Below are positions 48,601 through 58,440 of a stretch of 64,000 bases of DNA, piece after piece (positions within the stretch are counted from its first letter, which is position 1; the number at the start of each line of letters is the position of its first letter). The notes below the pieces were generated by a model. That model had not been told where the DNA came from. It saw only the letters and a program-made list of their open reading frames with translations, and did no database searches. Source of the stretch: Trileptium ribeirensis (Eukaryota; Nematoda; Enoplea; Enoplida; Thoracostomopsidae); NCBI GenBank assembly GCA_030248225.1, contig JASANE010007451.1:1-64000 (forward strand). The letters are read 5' to 3'. The position numbers and the translations under genes are program-made.

Positions 48601-51600
48601 TACGATTTTGAAAACGGTTGCTGTTGGAGGCCTCAAAGGTGTCAATGAAGTGAATTCGGTCCAACCGTTTATAAAGTTATCCACGATATTTTTTGCTAAA
48701 CTTATAAATCATTTATTCTAAAAGAGGGACATTCCCACATACTCCCTCGAGTTAGTGATTCCGCATTAGAAACGCCTGATATTTTCAGGTTCCTCTGGTT
48801 CGGGAAGGTTGGCTACAAAAACTTCAGCCTCCCTGGATAAGTTGATAAGGATTGTGGTTTCATAGGGCCGAAAGGAATCTATTGGCTAATGACGACTAGA
48901 TTAGGCAGGTTGATTGCCGCAGACAAGGAACGGGTAATGAAAAACAAAAAAACTAACCAGACTGTTCGTGAAGAACGTTGTACAACGAGCCGAAAGGCAT
49001 GTATTGGCTAATGACGACTAGATTCGGCAGTTTGATTGTCGCAGACAAGGAACGGTCAATGAAAAACAAAAAACTAACCAGACTGTTCGTGAAGAACGTT
49101 GTACAGCGAGCCGAAAGGCATGTATTAGCTAATGACGACTAGATTAGGCAGGTTGATTGCCGCAGACAAGGAACGGGCAATGAAAAACAAAAAAACTAAC
49201 CAGACTGTTCGTGAAGAACGTTGTACAACGAGCCGAAAGGCATGTATTGGCTAATGACGACTAGATTCGGCAGTTGATTGCTGCAGCCAAGGACCGGGCA
49301 TACGTTCGGATGAGAAAAGATCCTAGAACAAAACAAATTTTATTACAATCTTATTTCCGGCCGTGACTGTATATTAAATTGGAACTGGCCTGTCCACAGT
49401 GGACGGTGGTGGGACCCCCACTTTCGAAGCTTTACCCATGTTCGTGAGATTTTCCCCCATGTCCGTCCCCCCACTCGACCAAAACCCCAATGTTCAACTA
49501 ATTCCAAAAATCTTTTATGTCTGAAAATTTATGTTTTTTGTTTGCAAATTGTTTTTTAAACATGAATTAGCACTATTTATAATGCTAAAATATCGTTTTT
49601 AGCTTCGAAATACATTTACAGTAGTAAAAATGCATAAAAATGTGGAAATATTTAGTATTTTTAAGCAAAATTTATCCCCACACTTTTAATTTTCCCAAGA
49701 ATGAAGATGGGCCCCCCGAAGTTCCCCCTCCCACTTTTCGGAGGGCTGTGGACAGGCCAGTGGAATATACATATATATGTTGCAGGGATTGTTTCGATAA
49801 AACCAGTTTCACATGTGAGTATAAGTCTAAGGGAGCACGATGAAAGTTATTTACGCCAGTTACCACAGTATACGCACAACACGTGGCTTGTGCGCGACGG
49901 AGGGACACTGCTTACTCATAAGACATAAAAACGAAAAGTTTTATTGGCTTTGAACCCGCCCCATTCTTTAGCTGTCGCCTTGAAATGTGGCAATCAATCG
50001 GTAACACAGCCACAGACATAATTATACTGCGAATCGAAATCAGACGAAACTGTTGTACATTTTTGAAGCGTTTAAGTATGGACGTGACTGTACACTACCG
50101 GATGTACAGTCACGCTGAGAAATAAACGCAAATTCTTCGCGAATAGCAATTTGGCGAATGATTTGCTTTTATTTCTGAGCGTGACTCTATATTGTTCGAC
50201 TTAATGAGAAGTTTCAAACTTTGCTAGCATCATTTTTCCTCGCTAACATAGAACGCAGAAGGATAAATTCGAGCTACCCGAAAAACTGATCAATGTGAAC
50301 GTCCAACACAGACTGTCCAAACCATAGTTAATTGACAATCACGTGGCTGTCGATCAGTTACCGACATTTACGGTGGAATTAAACATATTTGAAGGATTTT
50401 CTTGTGGTTCAAGCAACACTTCCGACATTACGCCTAAAACCTCCACACCAGGTTTGGAATGCATCACAGTTTTACCTCAGTATATTTAGCAAAAACTTGT
50501 ACATTTTTAGCTACAGAGTTTAATAATCATGGCGGCATTGTTGGTTAATTTAAAAAAATATCAATCATTGAAGAATATATTAATTTACATTTTAGCCGTA
50601 CATCTCGATACTAGCTTATCTATATGATATATTTTCTTATTACAACACTTTGTCGTGCCTTACCTCAACCTCGGATATTCATCCTGGAAATCGCGTGAGA
50701 TCCGACCGGTATATTCGCGAAGGCTCAAAATCCGCGCCACAATTTCGTTGCCCTGCCAAGTTCCTTTCCAAAGCTAAAAACAAATATTACTAGTAGAACA
50801 GAAATGACCGGAGAAAATGACATGATCCGTTAGTCCGAATAACTACAAACTTTGTTTACTACAGAGTAAATTTCTGATTTTTTATTAACTGCTATTATTT
50901 CGGTAACAATATTTTAATTTGTCATGTCATTATCCATGAGTTCACGTTGTTTAGCTGCATACACCGAGGTTTCTATTTTAACAAAATGACAAATTAAACG
51001 TGACTCATAGTGTAGCTGGTCGAATTTCGCGGATGTTAGCTGCCATACCGCTGAGACATCTCATTAAAACTGTGCCGTGACGATCCGTAAAGCCGCAAAG
51101 GTGACATTAATGGTTTACAAATCTGTTTACAAACTTTTCGGAAAAAGTCGCGAGATTTTACACAAAGTGTCTACAAAACTGGGCTTTCCAAATTGAGGTG
51201 GGGTGGAGGGCTGGCATTTTTCGGTTCTACCTGGTTCAAAACAGGTGCCCCAAGGTTCATTCCCCTGGCAAAATTTTGGGCTCCAAAGGTTCACCGAATC
51301 TTGGAAATTACTAAAATTCCGTTGCGAATCAAAAATTTCGCAAATTTTTTTTAAAAATTTGCTTCAAAATAGCTTTTTCTTTCCATCGAATGCGTTTTGG
51401 CAGTGTTTCTGACACGATTTTAACCGCTTTTATCTTCGCAGAATGCCCCTTGGCAAAATCGGGCGCCACGGTTCGGAACCGGAGGGGGAGGGGCTGGTTC
51501 ATACTGCCTGGAAACATTTTCAGCGAACAGAGAGCACAGCAAAATACGTGACTACGGAAATTCACCGACATATACATACGTAGATTAGACGGTACAAATA

Positions 51601-54600
51601 CCCGTACACTGATTTCAACAACAAATCCTGAACGTTTACGTATTTTATTCCGATAGTATCCTTACAGTCACGCTCAGAAATAAAAGCGAGTTTTTTGGCG
51701 AATCGTTCTCGAGTACTTCGCGAAAAATTAACATCAGCTGTTCAATAGCTATTCGCAAAAAATTTCCGTATATTTCTGAGCATGATCGTACTTCTCCGGT
51801 ATGGCTTGCGGCAATTTTGACTTGCAAATTGAGCTGTGAGACATCGATGCCAGCGTAGCGCGACAACGTAGCGTCCCGACTTCGTGTTTTGGTGCCTTTC
51901 CACGACTGATCCTTGAACGGAATTTTTTTGCTCATGTCTTGACCGGAAGCTGCTGCCAATTCTGTAAACAAACCACAGTGTTGATTAATAATATTTATCG
52001 TTATAAATAATAGTTATAATAATAAATTATGAATAGTCTGAAAGTTTCGCGGCGTCATTTGAAAGTTTGATTTTTATTTCTTTCACAAAACAAATCCACG
52101 AATATTAATTCCCATCATGGTGAGTTGCTCTAACCGGACAAGCATTAATAACACAATATTATTGCACTTGAAACTAACAATTCAGCTAGCTGACGTTAGT
52201 AAGTGGGATGGTAAGAAATTTGTCAAAAAAGTCAGACATTGATCATGTTACGGCGTTAAACCAAATGTTTCGTTAAAAACCGTCAATTTATTATATTTAC
52301 AATCAAGACTTGCTCTGCTCTTAGAGAGGTATGATGCAAGCATCCGCCTTTTGAATGCACAACAGAAACCACAAAATATCAATTTTGTCAGGCGACCAGG
52401 CTGGATATATATTTTTTCTCTTCAAAAAACAATATGGCAGTGTGGCCGATGAGTTACACTTCGCTTCTTCATATTAATCCACATCATTCAAGAAAATCCT
52501 GCATATTGTAAATTTTCGATAGGTATCCTACATTCGTGCTGAATTAGGAAAACTATAAACGGTTTTAAATTAAAATTATGATCAAGGTTTATGACGTTAA
52601 CATAAAAGCAACAGAGCTAGCTAAAATGTCTCTACAATATATAAATATTGTAAATACGGACTATGAATGCTGGAGCTTCGATTTTAAAATTTAAAAACTT
52701 TTTAGTGACGTCTGTGTGCATATGCGCAGATTGATGTATATATCGTTTGATTTGACATGAGGTGCGGCTATACATCGCTACAATGACTGGCGGATACATG
52801 TGACAATTTCGAAAATTATCCACGGTGACGCGACGATAAAAACATTTTGGGAAATAAACCATTCATCGTTTTAACAACTATAATCTAAGAATAAAAGTAT
52901 CGATCAATGTAACTGTCCGCTTTTTCTAATAGTCATGTTATAAAATGTATCTATGCACTAAGGCAATGGAAATTTTATCTCTTAAACTCTTAAGTCGCTC
53001 AGCTTTATAATCGTCTGAACTACAGCAAAGAGATAACCAAAACTGAGGATTTCACAGCCTTCGGCACATTGGAGAGACAAACTGAAACCGTTCGTACCAT
53101 CATGGCTTTTCTAGCGATATGAGCATCAAAACTCAACACAAGGCGAAAACATTCCTCATAAAACTATTTCTAATGTTGTTCTCACGAAAAAATAAAACTA
53201 TGAAAGGCGCCACTAACGATGAGTAGCACTGTGTAAAAATGACCACAATTAAAATAAAATAGAAACAATAACGCAGTTCTAAGAATATAATCCATTTTTT
53301 TTCATAATAGAGAAGCTCAAAATTTTTAACAAAAATAATCGTCGCAGTATATTTTTACACAACAGATAACATGCGATCCATAGACACACAAATGTTAAAG
53401 GCACAAAGAACTCCCAGTCTAAATTATTATTGTACCATGTTATGACAGACGTAGCTAGGTGACCAATAGAGCTAAAGCTATATCTAATTAACCAGTGCAA
53501 AGCTGATTAAATTAATTTGACGATAAAAATTAACAATTTATAAAACATCACTATATATATATCTACAAAATAATTCGTTTTGAAAAAAAATACACGCGGG
53601 CATTAGTGCCACTCCGTAGCTTCCGTGTACATAAACAACTTAGTTGCGCAACGAGCGAAGCGAGCAAGCATTTATTGGTATGCGCACTGATAAATTTTAC
53701 CGTGTTCCTCCGTCTGTCCTGATAGTTTTTTCTAAATAACTCATGAATAAAGGAAGATATTCCCATATTGCCTTTTGCGTATGATAGCTTAATGTATAGC
53801 TCATGATCCTATATAGGTTTCATCTATATAACCCGCACCACCCCTATAAAGAGGGTACCCTCAGTTTTTGTGACCGAGGGAAAATGCGTTTTTAGTTATA
53901 CCTCAAAAACTCGGGCTTCGTATCAAAAAATATTGTGTGTCTATTATGTCCGCCTGGATAAGATCTAGAAATTTGTTAGCCAACACCCGCTGATAAGGAG
54001 ATAGGAGCACAAAATAGGGTCCCAAAGGGAACCATTTTAACCTTTATATTTTACGATAATCGTCAATAGACATTGTACGGTTACTATAATAATTGTTTTC
54101 GGGGTCCCTGAAAAGAATGGAGAGATTCATTGAACGGAGCTGTGACCGCTGTACATTTTCTTGGAATGTTACTGTATTCTCTTGGAACCCCCTCCCGAAC
54201 TGTCTATGATTTCGATTTTTTCAACGTCGTATTTTATTGCATTTCTTATTAGTTTTCGGTTGTTAGGTTTTCAAGGATACTGAAAACGATGAATTGATTT
54301 ACTTGAGTGTATCCATGACCGATGTAGACTTTCTGAATTGGTACTGTATCCCATGAGAATCCCCACTTTGAGACATGCATGATTCCGTGATTTTGCAACA
54401 AATGTTAGAAATAGTTTTCGAGGATACTAAAAACGATAAAGGGATTTGCTTGACTCTGTGACCAATATACCCCTTTTGGTATGATACTTTGTTCTATGCA
54501 TGATTTTATGGTTTCAAACAAACGATGTAATTTGTTAAATCCGCGAGTTTAAAAGTTTTCGAGAAAACCAAGAATGACGAGTTGATGAGTGTAAAAACGT

Positions 54601-57210
54601 ATCTGTGACTATAAACGTCGCTTGTTCGCAGTGATACCGTTCGCTGCGGATCCTGGGTTGACCCATCGCCTGGTATTATTAATATAAGTGCGACAATAAT
54701 TCTTTAAACTGGAATTTCATTTTTGTTGCTACGATGTCTAGTTATACTCGCCTGGGTAAAATGTCGTTCGCGCAGCAAGATCATATGGGTATAATTATTG
54801 TTTTATCGGGAAATCTCAAAAGCTCGCATTTTTCGCAGTAACATGCACACTCCCTTGTATGATCGTGCTATACGTGAACAAAATACAAAATAAATTGCTA
54901 CTAACTCACCGTGCATCCGCTTCGACACTTGGGGACGGCATTTGTCCAACGGAGTATCGCCAAACTTGTTCCCGATTGAAATGAGCGCCCCGGCATTGAT
55001 CAAGTCCTCGGCGATATCGTCGTAGCCCCAAAAACATGCGTAGTGCAGCGGTGTATTGCCGTGTTCGTTGATAACGTTGATGTCGGCTTTGCGAGCAAGA
55101 AGCTAGAAAAAAGAAAAATATAATCGCCGCAACATATAATACGTTTTTGGTACCATACCACGAAAAATGAAAGCCGCAGAATTCTTTCGTGAGCCACAAT
55201 ATTGCTAGTTTGTAAATTTTTGTAACGGCCGATGTTGTCGAGCTACATATGAGTAAAAGATTGGGACTATTTAAGTTGGATGCACGCAGCTAGAACGATT
55301 TTACAGATTTAGGACTGTTATTAATTGATACGGATAACTCAATTGTATTGACGTGGCATATAATGCGGTCATAGGATGTTTCACCGTCAAATTATAATAT
55401 CCCAATCTCCAATGATGCTTTTATTCGGACCATTGGGTTGCTACAATCTTCGAATCATTTTACTCACATTCTGTGAGTTCAAGTCTCAAAAAGTTATTAG
55501 ATTTATAGGTTTGTGCGTGTCATATATAGCATAGATTCACGCAAAATAAATCCCAATCTCCAAGAGCTACACCAGGTGCACAATCCAAATTCTCACACTG
55601 AGTCGAGAAACGAGAAAAAGTAAATGATACGATAACTCAAACTGACAAGCCGATGCGCATAGATTCACCAATTATATACCAATCCCAAGATGCTATCGAC
55701 CAGGGCTACAATCTGAAATCACACTTATCAATCTACGGAAACTAATGATACGGATAACTCAATTAACTGGCATATAATGCGGCATAAATTTTTCACCCAA
55801 ATTCTGGCCCAATCCCAATGATGCTTTCTCGGACCATTAGACTTTCTACAATCTTAATACATTACTCACATATATAACCATAAATCAAAAGTAGCTCCGA
55901 AACACTAGCCATGTAGTCTATTTTGTTAAAATACTAAAATTTTGATTTCCCATTTCGGCTGTTTTATTATTTATCTTACTCAACGTAGTGCGTTTTACAA
56001 TCCATGTACGATTGCTAGATCGAAACTAAGCCAGGTTCATATTTGTGTTCCGAAATTAAATGGTTGAAACCTACTTTTCGTCGAATTAATGTGTGGTAAA
56101 CCTGGTGGTAACTACATAAAATTATTAATGTACGCACAGGCTTACCCAATATTGTAGTATATAATTGGACTGCGCACATTACTAGTAGCTTGTCTTATCG
56201 CAAAGATGGTGAAATGGGAGTGTTGAATATATAATTTAGAGAGAAAGACACGACTAAATTGATTGCTAAATCAACAGTGAATTTCTCTACAAATTGCGAC
56301 CAACAATACCTGCGCACCCAGAGCGGTTGCGGAGATACCAACACCTACACCTCACGCAGCCAGAGCGGTTGCGGACATATTAACCATTTTCGAGTATTTT
56401 GGGTTCCATGGGTCCATTGAAAAATCTTTTTGACCCAACCCTGCAGCATACATAATGACAATAGAAAAATCTATACTAATCTATCTAAACTATCTTTAGC
56501 TCCACAGAGAATGAATTGCTCTACAATATGTGATCAAAAACACCTGTATATCTCGAGTGGTTATGGATATATTACCGCTTTCATGTATTTTGGGACTTAT
56601 GGAGCCATTTTAGAACCCGGTTTGACGCAAAACCTGTATCCTAGGAGAACCGTGTATCAAAGTAAAGGAGTATATATTGCCATATAAAGAGTTGTATAAA
56701 ATTAACTTAATTTAGCCCAGCTATTGGTTGTTGGGTTACATTGAGTAACGTGGCTTTTGAACCCAATCGGGACTATACAGCAACCCTTTTGGTCCGCTTT
56801 TATTGTGGAAGACGTTGGAATTAGGCTTCAGCCTAAACAAAAGGCACAAATCCAGAAATCAAGCTTGCAAATGAGCTATCGCGCGAAGCACTACGTCCAG
56901 TCAAACTTTCGTTATGCGTATCATTCTAAAAACCAAAAACTGCTATTAAATTTCGCCACTGTTACGGCTAGTGAAAATTCTTCGGTTTGCTCGTTTCACT
57001 AACTACAGCTGAGAATTCAATAAGCGTATTATTAAGCTCATTACCTTTTGAACAATTTCTCGGTGTCCATGAGCCGAGGCCAAATGCAGCGCCGTATCGT
57101 CGCCCATATTCGTTGCATTGACACGAGCCCCGCGGGCGAGTAAGAGATCCACGATTGTTGTATGGCCACCCTTGCACGCCCAGTGAAGCAACGAGAAGCC
57201 GTGGTCGTCT
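36458..57210 (-). CDS. ilk: Integrin-linked kinase (ILK/PAT-4), nine exons, 5' end missing
   Basis: Coding exons read from 57210 down to 36458 (TGA) are: 57045-57210, 54910-55102, 51792-51961, 50664-50773, 49201-49322, 46984-47105, 45192-45291, 43767-43897 and 36458-36604. All have GT-AG borders, and every split codon rejoins in frame, giving about 420 residues. Human ILK has 452, so only about 29 N-terminal residues are missing. Domains are ankyrin repeats (exons 2-3; binds PINCH in this family), a linker with [11 protein letters not shown], and a pseudokinase domain (exons 4-10; binds parvin). As in PAT-4, the beta3 lysine position is Arg (EIVARIL), and HRD and DFG are absent ([16 protein letters not shown]). 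The protein is expected to act as an adhesion scaffold under integrins. Introns are swollen by repeats and MITEs. The first exon was not found up to 64,000. Confidence 0.97.
36625..40925 (-). repeat. 168-bp minisatellite array in last ILK intron
   Basis: About 25 near-identical head-to-tail units (marker attgacctgcaaataagag at 36,793, 36,961 and onward, period 168). The array starts about 20 bp upstream of the exon 10 acceptor on the gene strand. Small irregular insertions occur at about 37,075, 37,201, 37,785-37,900, 38,190 and 38,515. Because 168 is a multiple of three, minus-strand frames repeat, but each unit closes with a stop, so it is not coding. Confidence 0.97.
41140..42370. repeat. 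~320-bp repeat family C, intronic cluster
   Basis: Three to four tandem units share cgtacccat (41,387, 41,707, 42,068), ttttcag (41,459, 41,786) and aaaatggggtaaaaac blocks. They match the downstream cluster at 33,843-34,720, so the 168-bp array is flanked on both sides, outside exon 10 too, by the same family. Confidence 0.8.
42371..43766 (-). other. Intron 9, gene-5' part
   Basis: AT-rich intron with several short palindromes. The motif ttcgcgaac recurs four times at about 43,055-43,150, which suggests decayed MITE sequence. No further exon is seen. Confidence 0.5.
43301..43400. mobile_element. TA-ended MITE, 100 bp
   Basis: tacagtacgcaccagaaatg at the left faces catttctgtccgtgattgta at the right (about 17 of 22 positions match as an inverted repeat). 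TA occurs at both ends. Tc1/mariner-like, non-autonomous. Confidence 0.65.
43767..43897 (-). CDS. ilk: ILK exon 9 (pseudokinase C lobe)
   Basis: 131 nt; acceptor gattgtag, donor gtaagt. It contains [18 protein letters not shown] and [15 protein letters not shown] and ends in phase 0. DMWSFA is the conserved helix F segment. The LLKCQK stretch just after the acceptor is less conserved than the rest. Confidence 0.97.
43910..45050 (-). other. Intron 8
   Basis: It contains a run of tcgatttcgatt-type repeats at 43,960-44,115, related to sequences at 42,845 and 46,750-46,870, and a TE-like end agcagccactgtaac near 44,125. No exon is seen. Confidence 0.5.
45051..45150. repeat. 57-bp imperfect tandem duplication beside exon 8
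   Basis: attgctgctacaata occurs at 45,051 and 45,108, each followed by a cattgg block and a tgcact block. It lies in the intron just 3' of exon 8 on the gene strand. Confidence 0.7.
45192..45291 (-). CDS. ilk: ILK exon 8 (pseudo-DFG region)
   Basis: 100 nt; acceptor gttattcag, donor gtaaat. It reads [18 protein letters not shown] and then [13 protein letters not shown]. The DFG position is replaced (ADAK), as in all ILKs known to me. SPAWMS matches the APAWV/SPAWMS activation-segment motif of the family. Confidence 0.96.
45997..46071. mobile_element. TA-ended mini-palindrome, 75 bp
   Basis: ccggccaaaaataagtgc faces ggcacctatttttggccg, ending in gactgta. It is a small Tc1/mariner-like MITE in intron 7. 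Confidence 0.65.
46215..46257. mobile_element. TA-ended mini-palindrome, 43 bp
   Basis: tacgtccgaccagaa faces ttctggcgcgactgta. This is the smallest member of the family, almost only its two termini. Confidence 0.5.
46984..47105 (-). CDS. ilk: ILK exon 7 (pseudokinase, catalytic-loop region)
   Basis: 122 nt; acceptor cttttccag, donor gtaagt. It reads [18 protein letters not shown] and ends [11 protein letters not shown] in phase 0. The HRD motif of active kinases is absent. It is the gene-3'-most of seven tandem copies and the only one with a complete 3' end and donor. Confidence 0.96.
47106..48006 (-). repeat. Six decoy copies of ILK exon 7
   Basis: Units of about 144 bp repeat head to tail (marker ctagacaaat at 46,997, 47,141, 47,285, 47,430, 47,574, a degenerate one near 47,720, and 47,864). 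Each copy carries the exon 7 acceptor ttttccag and the exon body through [11 protein letters not shown]. It then runs straight into the next unit's intron segment, so the SKHVV codons and GTAAGT donor are missing. In frame each reads LSSAI and then a stop. Three copies are identical to the true exon, two carry substitutions and one has a one-base insertion near its acceptor. Confidence 0.93.
48848..49180 (-). repeat. Three decoy copies of ILK exon 6
   Basis: Units of 121-122 bp (actgttcgtg at 48,961, 49,082, 49,204). The copies at 49,079-49,180 and 48,958-49,059 cover the last 102 nt of exon 6 with the gttagt donor, but lack the first 20 nt and the acceptor AG. Both have an extra base after AATCAA that shifts the frame. 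The copy at 48,848-48,938 is further eroded at its donor end. Confidence 0.92.
49201..49322 (-). CDS. ilk: ILK exon 6 (pseudokinase, hinge)
   Basis: 122 nt; acceptor ttctag, donor gttagt. It reads [16 protein letters not shown] and then [18 protein letters not shown], with split Arg and Gly codons at its ends. It is the gene-5' member of a four-copy tandem array. The three downstream copies lack the first 20 nt and the acceptor and carry frameshifts. Confidence 0.96.
49385..49760. mobile_element. Non-autonomous DNA transposon, 376 bp, TSD TGGAA
   Basis: Perfect 15-bp terminal inverted repeats CTGGCCTGTCCACAG are flanked by TGGAA at 49,380-49,384 and 49,761-49,765. The next bases of the two ends (cccccactttcgaag / tcccacttttcggag) extend the inverted repeat imperfectly. 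No transposase is present. The superfamily is not assignable by eye; a 5-bp duplication is unusual. Confidence 0.75.
50104..50191. mobile_element. TA-ended MITE, 88 bp
   Basis: tacagtcacgctgagaaata faces tatttctgagcgtgactcta, nearly perfect inverted repeats of about 28 bp. Same family as the element in exon 4's donor. It lies in intron 5. Confidence 0.8.
50664..50773 (-). CDS. ilk: ILK exon 5 (pseudokinase N lobe)
   Basis: 110 nt; acceptor tttttag, donor gtaagg. It reads [16 protein letters not shown] and [12 protein letters not shown] and ends in a split Arg codon. The position of human Lys220 in VVKVL is Arg here (VARIL), as in C. elegans PAT-4. This agrees with a non-catalytic scaffold. 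Confidence 0.96.
51660..51665 (-). promoter_or_regulatory. Distal 5' splice site of exon 4 (GTAAGG)
   Basis: The sequence ACT|GTAAGG at the far end of the MITE regenerates the ancestral donor core. Use would add residues [10 protein letters not shown]... to ...LLFLSVT (42 codons) in the same phase. No transcript evidence is available here. Confidence 0.5.
51663..51790. mobile_element. TA-flanked MITE inserted in the ILK exon 4 splice donor
   Basis: tacagtcacgctcagaaata faces tatttctgagcatgatcgta (17 of 20 pairs). TA is present at both ends, as expected for Tc1/mariner target duplication. On the gene strand it is preceded by GAAG and followed by AGGATAC, so the empty site would read GAA|GTAAGGATAC. 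Element core plus one TA is 126 bp, a multiple of three. Confidence 0.88.
51786..51791 (-). promoter_or_regulatory. Proximal 5' splice site of exon 4 (GTACGA)
   Basis: The G at 51791 is host sequence and the following TACGA is the MITE terminus. It keeps GT and G at +5. Use gives the conserved family junction SHTGE|LWKG. Confidence 0.7.
51792..51961 (-). CDS. ilk: ILK exon 4 (linker to pseudokinase start)
   Basis: 170 nt when the proximal donor is used. It contains [18 protein letters not shown] and [14 protein letters not shown] and ends SHTGE in phase 0. The donor (GAA then GTACGA) is formed by one host G and the terminal TA of a MITE. An alternative end at 51666, at the far side of the MITE, adds 42 in-frame codons without a stop and has a better donor (GTAAGG). 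Both versions join exon 5 (LWKGTWQG) in frame. Confidence 0.93.
51970..54909 (-). other. Intron 3
   Basis: 2.9 kb of AT-rich sequence. A cgagcgaagcgagc tract at 53,650 resembles the TE tails at 60,060 and 62,920. Blocks beginning gaggataactgaaaacgat/gaggatactaaaaacgat at 54,270-54,440 are an imperfect duplication. No exon is seen. Confidence 0.5.
54910..55102 (-). CDS. ilk: ILK exon 3 (ankyrin repeats)
   Basis: 193 nt; acceptor ttttttctag, donor gtgagt. It reads [18 protein letters not shown], then [16 protein letters not shown], and ends KRMH plus one base. The [15 protein letters not shown] core is a hallmark of ILK ankyrin repeats 3-4. It joins exon 4 through a split Glu codon. Confidence 0.97.
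55320..55880. repeat. Imperfect duplication in intron 2
   Basis: gatacggataactcaatt, ggcatataatgcgg and tcggaccatt blocks at 55,328-55,475 recur at 55,747-55,870, in the same order. An intermediate related part lies at 55,540-55,700. It is a decayed tandem repeat. Confidence 0.7.
56290..56620. repeat. Imperfect tandem repeat in intron 2
   Basis: ctctacaa, then atacctgcgca or acacctgtata, then gagcggttgcgga occurs three times with decay (56,290, 56,340, 56,520). The later units add tattttggg and gagccattt or gggtccatt blocks. Confidence 0.6.
57045..57210 (-). CDS. ilk: ILK exon 2 (ankyrin repeats)
   Basis: 166 nt; the acceptor is ttttccag and the donor gtaatg. It reads [16 protein letters not shown] and ends HGHREIVQK in phase 0. 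It enters with the third base of a Gly codon, as expected for the conserved GDDHGFS of ILK. It covers most of two ankyrin repeats ([13 protein letters not shown] between helices). Preceding residues must come from an unseen exon ending in GG. Confidence 0.97.
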
Positions 57211-57421
57211 CTGGAAAAAAAACAAAGAAACCAAGATAGAGATTAAGACACCACGTTGTCTTGGTGCACATGATGTGAATGAAAATACGACAGTAGTATA
57301 GCTAGTACATTACAGAATCGTCTATTCCACGTTGAATCGTAGCAGATAGGTCTTACCGCCAAATAAGTTCAAATATTACTATGATATGTATATGTTATAT
57401 TTAGATATATACATTTAGATA

Positions 57422-57712
57422 ATAGCGTATTTACATAAACAAAGCAATCGAACTGATGCAAGTCGACTATGAAACACGACCTTGGCAGACTGGATCGCAG
57501 CAGACCGAGGTTCGTTCCGACTAAATCCAGACACTGACTTACAACCATCAACAAAACACGGCAATATAGCGTATTTACATAGACAAAGCAACCGAACTAA
57601 TGCAAGTCGACTATGAAACACGACCTTGGCAGACTGAATCGCAGCAGACCGAGGTTCGTTCCGACTAAATCCAGACACTGACTTACAACCATCAACAAAA
57701 CACGGCAATACA
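57422..57712. repeat. 145-bp tandem duplication in intron 1
   Basis: agcgtatttacat to aacacggcaata is present twice (period 145) with a few substitutions. A minus-strand frame stays open through both copies (97 codons). It does not resemble the missing ILK N-terminus. Confidence 0.9.
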
Positions 57713-57893
57713 CAAGTCGTTTACGTTAGGCGATGTATTAAGGTTCGGTGTCCTAGTTTACATACGAAACAACGACAAAAAATTTTATTGTAACCATGTA
57801 TATGTATCAAGCGTAATATGCGACATGTAATGAACAAAAATGAGTTCGAAAATTTTAAAACTCGTTAGAAGAGTATTTTTGGTCGATAATTGT

Positions 57894-58094
57894 TCAAAGA
57901 CTATTACAGGCTCTGTCGCGGCGGATACATGAGATTTGTTCGATGTTCGTTCTGCCAAAAATAGCCAGGGCTGGTTCTCTCTGTGCCTCTAAGAGGTCAG
58001 CTGAGCGGTCATGGGAAGGCCGGCGAAGGGCAAAGGGGCGTCCGGTGCCTGAAGACCCTGTGAGCATGTATATATGGTATACGTAATAATTCAT
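57894..58094 (-). other. GC-rich island with short ORF, unrecognised
   Basis: A 66-codon minus frame lies in a local GC-rich patch (gaaggccggcgaagggcaaa). Composition differs from the AT-rich surroundings, suggesting a TE fragment. No family is recognised. Confidence 0.25.
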
Positions 58095-58440
58095 GTTCTG
58101 ATACCAAGTTGCAACACCGTTTTAATACATTGTAACGGCTGAATTCAGCTCAACTGCCAAACTGAACTCCGTTAAAGCGGCAAGGTAGGTTTTTCTAGGA
58201 TCGATGGCTAACATTACAACAGTCTTTTAATGTCGGGGCACCCAGGCACTGGAACACCACCTACTGTGTAACTTAAAATGTCCACCGCTTGTCGGATTGT
58301 GAGCAGCAGCTCCAGATACAACTCACGACTAGTCTTATTTTAATGAAGTATCGGATTGATATTTCTGCAGTGTCATAAGAAGAGTTTGTTATTAAACACT
58401 TCGTATAAGAGTAATATGACACTCGATCATACTCATGGCC

